Shown piece by piece: positions 51,314 to 59,809 of a DNA stretch of 64,000 nucleotides. Within the stretch, counting starts at the first letter, position 1; each line of letters begins with the position of its first letter. The notes under the pieces are model-generated. The model had not been told where the DNA came from, did not search any database, and was given only the letters and a program-made list of their open reading frames with translations. The stretch is from assembly GCF_004006535.1 (NCBI RefSeq), contig NZ_RLIH01000003.1, positions 62,001-126,000 on the forward strand. Reading direction: 5' to 3'. This stretch comes from Anaerosphaera multitolerans. GTDB lineage: Bacteria > Bacillota > Clostridia > Tissierellales > Peptoniphilaceae. A program made the position numbers and the translations under genes.

Positions 51314-52705
51314 ATGACACTTACAATTCTTGCTTGGGGTATGATTATTGTTTTCTTAGCCCTTGTAATGACGAAAAAAATGCAACCTTTTACGGCACTT
51401 GTGCTCGTTCCTTTAGTTTTTACTATTATAGGTGCATTTCTAGGACTTTACACAGAACAAGTTTCAGTTGCTAATGAAATTAGCGCTTCGCAAGTTGGAC
51501 TGTGGGATCAAATTAAAATCGTTGGTGATTGGACTGTTGATGGTATTCAACAAACTTCAAAAACAGGTATTATGTTACTTTTTGCTATTTTATTTTTTGC
51601 TATTATGTTAAATGCCGGACTTTTTGATCCAGTAACTAAAAGTATGATTAAAATGGCTAAAGGAGACCCTGTTAAAGTACTTGTTGGTACTGCAGTAGTA
51701 GCTGCTGCTGTTTCATTAAACGGTGACGGTACTACAACGACTTTAATCTGCTGTACAGCTTTTATTCCAATCTATAAAAAGCTGAATTTAAAAATGATGA
51801 ACCTTGGTGTGCTCATAATACTTATGAATACTATTATGAACCTTCTTCCTTGGGGAGGACCAACAGCACGTGTTATTTCAGTTTTAGCTGAGCAGCCGGG
51901 AGTAAACGAACAAACTATCTTAAAGGCTCTTATACCTGGAATGGTTGTTTCTGTAGTTTATATGCTTGGTGTTGCTTACTATCTTGGTTTAAAAGAGAGA
52001 AAAAGAGTTGGAATTCAAAATCTAACTGATGCAGATATTGAAGCACTAACAGCTCCTGCAAGTGAAGAAGAGGAGGCTTTAAAGAGACCTCAAAACTTAG
52101 TAATTAATGCTATTTTAACTATAGGTATAGTTATTATGTTAGTAGTTGGTACCTTCCCTTCACTTTTCCTATTCCTAGTAGGTACTGCTTTAGCTCTTAT
52201 GATTAACTATAAGAAAATAAGCGAACAAAAGGCTAGGATTCAAGATAATGCGGGAGATGCACTACAAGTTGTTATTTTAGTACTAGGTGCCGGAATATTT
52301 ATGGGTTTATTTACAAACTCCGGAATGTCCGACGCTCTTGCAGCAAGTTTAATTAAAATTATTCCTGAATCACTGGGAAGATTCTGGGGACTAATTACTG
52401 CAATAGTTTCTGCTCCGGGAACATTCTTCCTATCAAACGATGCTTTCTACTATGGAGTGCTTCCTGTATTTGCAGAAGCAGGATATCAATATGGATTTAC
52501 AGCATTGGAAATAGGTACCGCATCACTTCTTGGTCAGGCTTTCCACCTTTTAAGTCCATTAGTTGCATTTATTTACTTGCTACTAAACTTAACTGGACTA
52601 GATATGGGAGCATGGCAAAAAGAATCTGCTAAGTGGGCTATAGGAATATTTGTGATTTTTATAGGTATGGCAGCAATTACCGGTGCCGTTCCACTTTTCA
52701 AATAA
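51314..52705 (+). CDS. citM: CitMHS-family citrate transporter
   Basis: 463-residue secondary transporter with about 12 membrane segments. The CitMHS hallmark NGDGTTTTLICCTAFIPIYKKLNL and MNLLPWGGPTARV match proteins that import metal-citrate complexes with protons (B. subtilis CitM/CitH). QPFTALVLVPLVFTIIGAFLG and FFLSNDAFYYGVLPVFAEAG are further family regions. Context (citDEF upstream, citGCX downstream) supports citrate as substrate; whether Mg2+ or Ca2+ complexes are preferred is not visible. Confidence 0.9.
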   Translation: MTLTILAWGMIIVFLALVMTKKMQPFTALVLVPLVFTIIGAFLGLYTEQVSVANEISASQVGLWDQIKIVGDWTVDGIQQTSKTGIMLLFAILFFAIMLNAGLFDPVTKSMIKMAKGDPVKVLVGTAVVAAAVSLNGDGTTTTLICCTAFIPIYKKLNLKMMNLGVLIILMNTIMNLLPWGGPTARVISVLAEQPGVNEQTILKALIPGMVVSVVYMLGVAYYLGLKERKRVGIQNLTDADIEALTAPASEEEEALKRPQNLVINAILTIGIVIMLVVGTFPSLFLFLVGTALALMINYKKISEQKARIQDNAGDALQVVILVLGAGIFMGLFTNSGMSDALAASLIKIIPESLGRFWGLITAIVSAPGTFFLSNDAFYYGVLPVFAEAGYQYGFTALEIGTASLLGQAFHLLSPLVAFIYLLLNLTGLDMGAWQKESAKWAIGIFVIFIGMAAITGAVPLFK

Positions 52706-52715
52706 TCAAATTTTT

Positions 52716-52741
52716 AAAGACCTACCAACTGGCAGGTCTTT
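52716..52741. terminator. Bidirectional terminator between citM and citX
   Basis: AAAGACCT (52716-52723) and AGGTCTTT (52734-52741) with inner CC/GG pairs, T-rich on both flanks, placed between two convergent stop codons. Confidence 0.8.
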
Positions 52742-53255
52742 ATTTTTCATTTAAAATCAATTTATTTACTTTAGCTTTAATTTCTTCTAAACTATGGTTT
52801 TCTTCTCTCATACACTGGACTGCACTTTTGGAACAAAGAATACACTTTCTACTTGATAATCCCATTTCACTTCTGGATATTTGATTAAATTCTCTATCAA
52901 ATACATCAATATCTAAAAGTCTTGTACTTTCATTTTTTTCTTCAAGCTCAACCATTAACCCTTTAATGTTCTCTCCATTAGAATTTACTACTGCATAATA
53001 CTCCATTCCCGTTTTTTTATTAAAATACAGTTCATCTATTAATTCAATTTTTTCCTTCCTTAATATTTTCTTTATTTCCAATATATATTTTTTATGAAAT
53101 AAAACGTAACTATCTTTATTTTTTACTTCTCCCGGGATGTTTAGCATAAAGGATATTAATGTGGACTTATATTTATCAATAAATTCTTTTTGAATTTTTC
53201 TTCTTTCTTCCTTACTTTCTAACATTTCTGCCATTCTAACTTCATAGTTATCCAT
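52740..53255 (-). CDS. citX: Holo-citrate lyase synthase CitX
   Basis: 171-residue enzyme that transfers the phosphoribosyl-dephospho-CoA group to serine of apo-CitD. STRLLDIDVFD is the CitX core, followed by SSRKCILCSKSAVQCMREENHS, the usual cysteine-rich end (R-C-x2-C pattern). N-terminal REM-like opening VRMAEMLESKEERRKIQKEF. Last of citG-citC-citX; the ribosome site is weak and translation probably couples to citC, which ends 2 bases upstream. Confidence 0.92.
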   Translation of the reverse strand: MDNYEVRMAEMLESKEERRKIQKEFIDKYKSTLISFMLNIPGEVKNKDSYVLFHKKYILEIKKILRKEKIELIDELYFNKKTGMEYYAVVNSNGENIKGLMVELEEKNESTRLLDIDVFDREFNQISRSEMGLSSRKCILCSKSAVQCMREENHSLEEIKAKVNKLILNEK

Positions 53256-53257
53256 TT

Positions 53258-54262
53258 CTATAAACCATCCACAATTCTTTTACCCTCTTCGCTCTCCAAA
53301 GCATTAATAGTACTTTGAGGTAAAAGTCTATAAGCGCCTTTATAATCCTTTTCTTTTAAAAACTTTCTAACAACACTTGCGGATATTATTTCCCCATCTA
53401 CTCTGTATCTTTCAATTTCCACAACTTCTACTCCATACATAGGAAGTATACTTTTCATTTTGTCATTATATTCTTTGGTAACTATATCAGTAACTTCAGT
53501 CCCCACAAATCTCTTTTTAATATTTAAAGCCTCTACAAAGTACTTGGCAAAAATAGTAATATCCAAAGAAGTGTAGCTTTCTATTATTGTTTGAGTATCC
53601 TTATAAAAATAAGTTGGAAAAGTATTTTTAGATATAATGTATTCATTTCCTCTGTGTAAAACTACATTTTTTAAATGAGCAGTAGCATTTTTAACTACAT
53701 TGTACCTAAACTCATAAGGAAAATCACTTTTATCTTCAATTACCATAAATAAATTAAGTCGTTTAACTTGACTTGCCGCCTCTTCAATAAGTTTTAAATG
53801 TCCCAAAGTCATGGGATTTGCATTTAAAACTATAACACCTGACTCCAAATTCTCAGGGTTGGTATTTTTTAAATCTTCAACTATTTTATAAAGTTCATCT
53901 ATTTTATTATCTAAAAGAGCTACTTCCTCCACTTCTGCAACTAATTTAAATCCGAAGTCCGTAAATATTTTCTTATTACCTGGTTTAGTGAAAATAAATA
54001 AATGGGTTATTCCTCTATTGTATTGGTATTCTATTAATTTGGAGACTATGGTATTTGTAATAGCCATATTCCTATATTCTTCATCTATGGCAAAACACTT
54101 AAGAACATTACCGCTTACAGAACCTGTTGCAACTATTCTTGAATTTTCCTCAGCTATTACAGTATATTCTACGTCTTTTTCCAGTGTTAAATTATTTTCG
54201 TTTAAAAAGGATTCAATTCTCTTTCTATCTATTAAATAAACAGCTTCTTTATACTCAATCAT
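53258..54262 (-). CDS. citC: Citrate lyase ligase CitC
   Basis: 334-residue ligase that acetylates the CitD thiol with acetate and ATP. The N-terminal GNAT-like domain (about 1-120: GSVSGNVLKCFAIDEEYRNMAITNTIVSKL) is followed by a nucleotidyltransferase domain with NANPMTLGHLKLIEEA (HxGH-type motif) and YRVDGEIISASVVRKFLKEKD (ISAS motif). Two-domain length matches CitC. Overlaps citG by 8 bases. Confidence 0.93.
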   Translation of the reverse strand: MIEYKEAVYLIDRKRIESFLNENNLTLEKDVEYTVIAEENSRIVATGSVSGNVLKCFAIDEEYRNMAITNTIVSKLIEYQYNRGITHLFIFTKPGNKKIFTDFGFKLVAEVEEVALLDNKIDELYKIVEDLKNTNPENLESGVIVLNANPMTLGHLKLIEEAASQVKRLNLFMVIEDKSDFPYEFRYNVVKNATAHLKNVVLHRGNEYIISKNTFPTYFYKDTQTIIESYTSLDITIFAKYFVEALNIKKRFVGTEVTDIVTKEYNDKMKSILPMYGVEVVEIERYRVDGEIISASVVRKFLKEKDYKGAYRLLPQSTINALESEEGKRIVDGL

Positions 54263-55094
54263 AGTATTCCTCCAAAAAATAAAAATATAAAGTCAATGCT
54301 AAATAGTCAGCACATCCTCCGGGACTAATGTTTCTTAAAATAAATTGATCATTCATTTCGTAGATATACTTCCTTCCCTCTTCCGTATGCATTCCACCTA
54401 AAGATATGGCTTTATCTGCACTGTTTTTTACATATTCCAGACCTTTTAAAGAAGAACGTTTAATAGTATTTGAATCATCTATTTCTCTTAGAAAGTACAT
54501 CAACACCTCTACAAGACTGTCATTTAAATCCAAAGTTTCTAAACATCTCTTTAAATTTTTTAGGCCAATGGTTACAGCTTTTCTAAAACCTTCTTCAGCC
54601 TCGCCTCTAATACCTTTTAAACCATACTTTCCATATTGTATCTGTCCCTGTGTCTTTAATGTATTATTTTCCAATTCCGAACTAATACCGCTACAAATTC
54701 TTTTTACTTCTTCAGTTATTGTTAATGGATTAAATTCAATATCCGAACTTTTTACAACTGCTGTTGAATAAACAATCATTCCAAGAGAAAAAATTGCCCC
54801 CTTATGAGTATTTACACCCTTTGTAGCATTAAACATTCTAGCTTCATACTCCATTCCAATTTCTCTTAACCTCTTAAAATTCTTTTCATTGTTCCCTTTC
54901 TTCCCTAACATATAAACTTCTTCAAAATAATCGGGAAGTGAAAGTGCACTATTTATGAAAGTAAAATAATTCATATCAGTATGGCTTCCATTATCTTTTA
55001 AATCTACTAAACCCGGTTTAGGAGTTACTGAGACTTCATATATTAAGGCATAAAATGCCATCCTTTTAACAATTTCTGTAGTTAATTTACTCAT
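54255..55094 (-). CDS. citG: Triphosphoribosyl-dephospho-CoA synthase CitG
   Basis: 279-residue enzyme making the precursor of the citrate lyase prosthetic group from ATP and dephospho-CoA. EVSVTPKPGLVDLKDNGSHTDMNYFTFINSA is the family signature; GVNTHKGAIFSLGMI and SPGGCADYLALTLYFYFLEE are also typical. Stand-alone form, not fused to CitX. GGAG precedes the ATG. It follows the ABC-F terminator closely, leaving little room for a promoter. Confidence 0.93.
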   Translation of the reverse strand: MSKLTTEIVKRMAFYALIYEVSVTPKPGLVDLKDNGSHTDMNYFTFINSALSLPDYFEEVYMLGKKGNNEKNFKRLREIGMEYEARMFNATKGVNTHKGAIFSLGMIVYSTAVVKSSDIEFNPLTITEEVKRICSGISSELENNTLKTQGQIQYGKYGLKGIRGEAEEGFRKAVTIGLKNLKRCLETLDLNDSLVEVLMYFLREIDDSNTIKRSSLKGLEYVKNSADKAISLGGMHTEEGRKYIYEMNDQFILRNISPGGCADYLALTLYFYFLEEYYD

Positions 55095-55120
55095 AAAATC
55101 TCCGAATAATCAGTTTAAAA

Positions 55121-55149
55121 AATAAAAGTTCCTTTAAGGAACTTTTATT
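55121..55149. terminator. Terminator after the ABC-F gene
   Basis: AATAAAAGTTCC / GGAACTTTTATT, 12-bp stem with a 5-base loop; on minus it is followed by TTTTTAAAC. Confidence 0.85.
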
Positions 55150-55152
55150 TAA

Positions 55153-56628
55153 TTATAATCTTACACTTTTTGTAACTATGCTTCTTTGAAAATTAGAATC
55201 ATGCTCAACAAAAATTAAAGTCGGTTTATATTCCAACAACAAATCTTCTATTTGCATACGCGAAAAAATATCTATATAGTTTAGCGGTTCATCCCAGATA
55301 TATATATGTGCTCTTTCACTTAAACTGGCACCTATTAAAACCTTTTTCTTTTGACCGCTGGAAAACTCAGCAATATCTTTTTCAAATTGTACTCTATCAA
55401 AACCCATTTTCCTCAAGATTGTTTTAAATAGACTTTCATCAATATTCCGACTTGCTGCATATTCAGTTAATGTTCCCTTTAAATTTGAAGTATCCTGAGC
55501 AACGTAAGAAATTTTTAAATTAGAAGCTTTAATAATTTCTCCGCTGTATTCTATTTCACTTCCTACTAATAAATTTAATAACGAAGACTTTCCACTTCCA
55601 TTAGGTCCTATAATATTAACTCTATCTCCCTGTGTTACGTTGAAACTAACAGGACCACAAACTTTTTTATTGGAATAAAACAGCTCTATATTTTCTAAAG
55701 TAAATAGCATACTTGAATGGTGAGCTAAAGGTTTAATAATTAAATCTTCATTTACTTCTATATTTTTTAATAATTTAGATTTTTCATCAATGGATTTTAA
55801 TTGTCTCAACTCTAAAGATTTGGACCTTTTCATCATTTTTGCAGCCTTATGTCCTACATAGCCCTTATCTTGTTTGTTACCTGAGACCTTTACATTTTTA
55901 CTTTTTTCAACTTTGTCAGACCATCTTGATGTTCTATCAACTGAATCCTTTAACCTGCTAATATCTTCTTTTAATTCTCGATTTTTTCTCAGTTCAAATT
56001 CATCTATCCTCTTTTTATTTTCCCACCAAGTAGAAAAATTTCCTTTTTGAACTTCTATATTAGACTTATTTATTGATAGTATATGATCTACACAATTATC
56101 TAAAAAATCTCTATCATGCGACACTAAAATAAAACTTTTTTTGTTTTTCAAATAATCAGCCACAATCTTTCTACCTTCTAAATCTAAGTGATTAGTAGGC
56201 TCATCTATCAGAAGAAAATGACCTTCATTTAAAAACAAAGCTGCTAAAAGAGCTTTGGTTTGTTCTCCTTTTGATAGAGTCTTAAAAGGTCTATATAATA
56301 TTTCACAATCCACATTTAAAAGAGACAATTCTTTTATAAATTCCCAATCTTCAGACTGTGGCGAGATTTCCTGTAAAACATCTAAAGTAAAAACACTTGT
56401 ATCACTTACTTTAAAAGGAAAATAATCAAAGATTACTGAGGAATTAATTTCTCCACTATATTCATAGTTACTTAAAAGTAAATTTAGAAAAGTGGTTTTC
56501 CCTCTACCGTTTCTTCCAATGAAGCCCAACTTCCAATCAGTATCTATTTGAAAACTTACATTTTCAAATATTTTATCGTAACTTCCATCATAGGAAAAGT
56601 TTAAATCCTTAACCTGTATCAACGACAT
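55153..56628 (-). CDS. Lsa-type ABC-F ribosomal protection protein
   Basis: 491-residue ABC-F ATPase without membrane segments. Domain 1: GRNGRGKTT, LSKGEQTK, LLIDEPTNHLD. Interdomain linker about residues 190-300 with SRWSDKVEKSK and DKGYVGHKAAKMMKRSK. Domain 2: GPNGSGKSS, FSSGQKKKVL, IWDEPLNYID, FVEHD. The linker and the DEPLNYID form are those of Lsa/Sal proteins, which displace lincosamides, streptogramin A and pleuromutilins from the ribosome. Resistance is therefore expected but unproven; a housekeeping role is possible. Its leader carries micro-uORFs and an anti-Shine-Dalgarno arm, fitting drug-inducible translation. Confidence 0.85.
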   Translation of the reverse strand: MSLIQVKDLNFSYDGSYDKIFENVSFQIDTDWKLGFIGRNGRGKTTFLNLLLSNYEYSGEINSSVIFDYFPFKVSDTSVFTLDVLQEISPQSEDWEFIKELSLLNVDCEILYRPFKTLSKGEQTKALLAALFLNEGHFLLIDEPTNHLDLEGRKIVADYLKNKKSFILVSHDRDFLDNCVDHILSINKSNIEVQKGNFSTWWENKKRIDEFELRKNRELKEDISRLKDSVDRTSRWSDKVEKSKNVKVSGNKQDKGYVGHKAAKMMKRSKSLELRQLKSIDEKSKLLKNIEVNEDLIIKPLAHHSSMLFTLENIELFYSNKKVCGPVSFNVTQGDRVNIIGPNGSGKSSLLNLLVGSEIEYSGEIIKASNLKISYVAQDTSNLKGTLTEYAASRNIDESLFKTILRKMGFDRVQFEKDIAEFSSGQKKKVLIGASLSERAHIYIWDEPLNYIDIFSRMQIEDLLLEYKPTLIFVEHDSNFQRSIVTKSVRL

Positions 56629-56666
56629 AATATCACTCCTTAATATTCAATTTTAGTAACTACTGC

Positions 56667-56693
56667 CTAGGAGTAATAATTACATCTTAACAC
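56667..56693 (-). CDS. Candidate uORF, 8 codons (MLRCNYYS)
   Basis: GTG start, 7 bases after AAGGAG, encoding MLRCNYYS and ending in TAG. Its last codons TAC TCC TAG are the anti-Shine-Dalgarno arm itself, so a ribosome here would free the ABC-F ribosome site. Confidence 0.4.
   Translation of the reverse strand: MLRCNYYS
56680..56685 (-). CDS. Candidate start-stop uORF (ATG-TAA)
   Basis: ATG immediately followed by TAA, with GGAGG 7 bases upstream, just 1 base before the anti-Shine-Dalgarno arm. A stalled initiation complex would cover part of that arm. Confidence 0.4.
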   Translation of the reverse strand: M

Positions 56694-56718
56694 CTCCAAA
56701 CTCCTTATTTCTGCTATT

Positions 56719-56727
56719 ATTATAACA
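56719..56727 (-). promoter_or_regulatory. Extended -10 promoter of the ABC-F gene
   Basis: Minus strand TGTTATAAT; no clear -35. Start predicted near 56712. Confidence 0.6.
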
Positions 56728-56742
56728 TATTTCACAATAAAA

Positions 56743-56765
56743 AATAACCACTGTCAGTGGTTATT
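56743..56765 (-). terminator. Terminator after scfB
   Basis: Perfect stem AATAACCACTG / CAGTGGTTATT around a single base, then TTTTTTATT on minus. A near-copy CCACTGAATAACC precedes it. Confidence 0.85.
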
Positions 56766-56773
56766 CAGTGGTT

Positions 56774-58120
56774 TTATTCATTGGCTAATATAGATATAGC
56801 ACATTCTATTCTCTTTTTTTCCATTTCACATCCTACGGCATAAGGCTTTTGAATGTTCCCGTTTGAATAATAAGCATTTGCATGGCAACCACCGCTACAA
56901 TAATATCTTGCCCAACAATTATAGCAGTCTTCTTTTGTAAATACATTGGAACATTTAAAATTTTCTCTTAAATCATAATTCTCAATGCCGCTAAAAACAT
57001 CTCCCAGTTTAAATTCCACTTCCCCTACAAATTGGTGACAAGGATATATATCACCTTCAGGTGTAACAGCAACGTACTCGGAGCCAGCTCCACATCCCAC
57101 TGTTCTTTTTATTATGCAAGGACCTTGAGTTAAATCAATCATAAAATGGAAAAAGAGAAAGTCTCTGTCTTTTTTGCGAATTTTAATATAATCCTTACTC
57201 ATTTTTTCATATTCATTTAAAATTTCTTCAAGATGTTCCTCTCTAATGGCATATTCTTCTTTTTCATCAGTAACGACAGGCTCAATAGATGTCATTTTAA
57301 ATCCAAGATTGTAATACTCCAATAAATCTTTAGAGAAATCCAAATTCTTATTAGTAAAGGTGCCTCGGATATAATAGTCCTTATCCCCTCTTTTATCTAC
57401 TAACTCTTTAAATTTAGGCACTATTATGTCATAGGAACCCTTACCGTTAGTAGCAGGTCTCATATAGTCGTTTATCTCCCTTCTGCCGTCAAGAGATAAA
57501 ACTACATTGTCCATATTTTCATTTATATAATCTATTATTTCATCATTTAATAAAACGCCGTTAGTAGTTATGGTAAACCTAAAATGTTTATTATATTTTT
57601 TTTCTTCTTCTCTTCCATATTCAACTAATTTTTTAACTAATTCAAAATTCATAAGAGGTTCTCCACCAAAGAAATCCACTTCTAAATTTCTTCTGTTTCC
57701 TGAGTTTTGAAGCAGAAAGTCCAAAGCTTTCTTTCCCACCTCTTCATCCATTAAAAGCCTTTGACCTTTAAAGTCCCCCTGTGACGCAAAACAGTACCTG
57801 CATCTTAAATTACAATCATGAGCCACATGTAAACACATAGCCTTAATTATGTTTTCAGGATTATAAGAAGGCTTTAACAGCCTTTCATCCTTAGTGTATA
57901 ACATACCCTCATCTTTTAATTCTTCTATTTCAGAAAGAGCTTCTTCTATAATATCTTTATTATACTTTGAAGAGTATTTTCTAATTATTTCCTCCCTAGT
58001 AAAATTTAAATAATCATCTACTAAGTCATAAATAATTTCATCAACAACGTGGACAGAGCCACTGGCTATATCCAATACAATATATTTGCCATTTAAATAA
58101 AATTTATGAATTTCCGACAT
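56774..58120 (-). CDS. scfB: Thioether cross-link-forming SCIFF maturase (radical SAM-SPASM)
   Basis: 448-residue radical-SAM enzyme. The N-terminal RiPP-recognition-like region (about 1-85) is followed by HDCNLRCRYCFA (C103, C107, C110 for the SAM cluster) and DFFGGEPLMNFELVKKL. A SPASM domain with auxiliary-cluster cysteines follows: CGAGSEYVAVTPEGDIYPCHQFVG, CSNVFTKEDCYNCWARYYCSGGCHANAYY. Characterised relatives (CteB, ScfB) install Cys-Thr or similar thioether bonds in the SCIFF peptide. The start is ATG 58120 with GGGAG upstream; a longer frame runs into the hairpin after scfA. Confidence 0.94.
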   Translation of the reverse strand: MSEIHKFYLNGKYIVLDIASGSVHVVDEIIYDLVDDYLNFTREEIIRKYSSKYNKDIIEEALSEIEELKDEGMLYTKDERLLKPSYNPENIIKAMCLHVAHDCNLRCRYCFASQGDFKGQRLLMDEEVGKKALDFLLQNSGNRRNLEVDFFGGEPLMNFELVKKLVEYGREEEKKYNKHFRFTITTNGVLLNDEIIDYINENMDNVVLSLDGRREINDYMRPATNGKGSYDIIVPKFKELVDKRGDKDYYIRGTFTNKNLDFSKDLLEYYNLGFKMTSIEPVVTDEKEEYAIREEHLEEILNEYEKMSKDYIKIRKKDRDFLFFHFMIDLTQGPCIIKRTVGCGAGSEYVAVTPEGDIYPCHQFVGEVEFKLGDVFSGIENYDLRENFKCSNVFTKEDCYNCWARYYCSGGCHANAYYSNGNIQKPYAVGCEMEKKRIECAISILANE

Positions 58121-58146
58121 CTTTATTCTCCCATTAATAAAATAAA

Positions 58147-58166
58147 AGGGTGGATATACCAACCCT
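58147..58166 (-). terminator. Hairpin between scfA and scfB
   Basis: Minus strand AGGGT-T-GG, loop TATAT, CC-ACCCT, then TTTATTTTATT, beginning right after the scfA stop codon. Probably a leaky terminator. Confidence 0.55.
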
Positions 58167-58167
58167 C

Positions 58168-58314
58168 TTACTTATAATTACTTTCACATTTTTGATTTCC
58201 CACTGTACAGGATGTTTTACAAGCAGATTGACAAGATGTTTGACATTCTCCACATCCGCCCTTTGCATAAGTATCTTTTAATCTCTTATTTGTAAGAGTC
58301 TTTATATGTTTCAT
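58168..58314 (-). CDS. scfA: SCIFF peptide (six cysteines in forty-five residues)
   Basis: 48-residue precursor peptide. It opens MKHIKTLTNKRLKDTYAKGG and then carries six cysteines at residues 21, 24, 28, 32, 36 and 43 within CGECQTSCQSACKTSC and TVGNQKCE, ending in a short tail. This is the nearly invariant SCIFF sequence of Clostridia. It is the substrate of ScfB. AGGAGGT lies 5 bases before the ATG. yajC ends 9 bases upstream and scfB starts 47 bases downstream. The final product and its function are unknown in any organism as far as I know. Confidence 0.96.
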   Translation of the reverse strand: MKHIKTLTNKRLKDTYAKGGCGECQTSCQSACKTSCTVGNQKCESNYK

Positions 58315-58323
58315 GTCTACCTC

Positions 58324-58620
58324 CTAATCCTTTAAATCTTCAGTTTTTTTAACTACAGAGTTAATTCCCCATTTCATTATATCAATTCTAGACTTCTCCC
58401 CTGAAGTTTCAAGACATACATAATCATCTTTAATAATTACAATTTTACCCATGATACCACCAATAGTTATTACATTGTCTCCAACTTTTAAATTGGCAAT
58501 CATGTCCTTAATCTGTGCTTCTTTTTTCTTTTGTGGTCTTATCATTAAAAAGTACATAACTGCAAATAAAATGATAATAGGTACAAAAGTAGCAAGCATT
58601 GAAGTTGTATTAGCGTCCAT
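58324..58620 (-). CDS. yajC: Preprotein translocase subunit YajC
   Basis: 98-residue single-span membrane protein: FVPIIILFAVMYFLMIRPQKKKEAQIKDMI followed by LKVGDNVITIGGIMGKIVII is the YajC pattern. It associates with SecDF and YidC. No secD/secF gene follows within this window; instead the SCIFF genes do. AAAGGAG precedes the ATG. Confidence 0.94.
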   Translation of the reverse strand: MDANTTSMLATFVPIIILFAVMYFLMIRPQKKKEAQIKDMIANLKVGDNVITIGGIMGKIVIIKDDYVCLETSGEKSRIDIMKWGINSVVKKTEDLKD

Positions 58621-58635
58621 AAAAACTCTCCTTTC

Positions 58636-59763
<1,128 letters not shown>

Positions 59764-59809
59764 CTATATTTATAAGTAAAGATTTTAAAATTAACAAAGA
59801 CGCAATGAG

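Larger units (their letters stand above)
56629..56712 (-). promoter_or_regulatory. Translational-attenuation leader of the ABC-F gene
   Basis: Leader of about 84 nt. The ribosome site and spacer AGGAGTGATA (56631-56640) can pair with TATTACTCCT (56669-56678): nine Watson-Crick pairs and one G-U, burying the Shine-Dalgarno sequence. Upstream AGGAGT (56700-56705) can pair with the same ACTCCT, offering an alternative. Two uORFs with good ribosome sites end at or just before the anti-Shine-Dalgarno arm. Confidence 0.65.

Noticed and set aside
54406-54771. Long plus-strand reading frames opposite citG, alaS, rnj and other genes
   Set aside because: They are antisense frames over well-supported genes, without ribosome sites or recognisable protein sequence.
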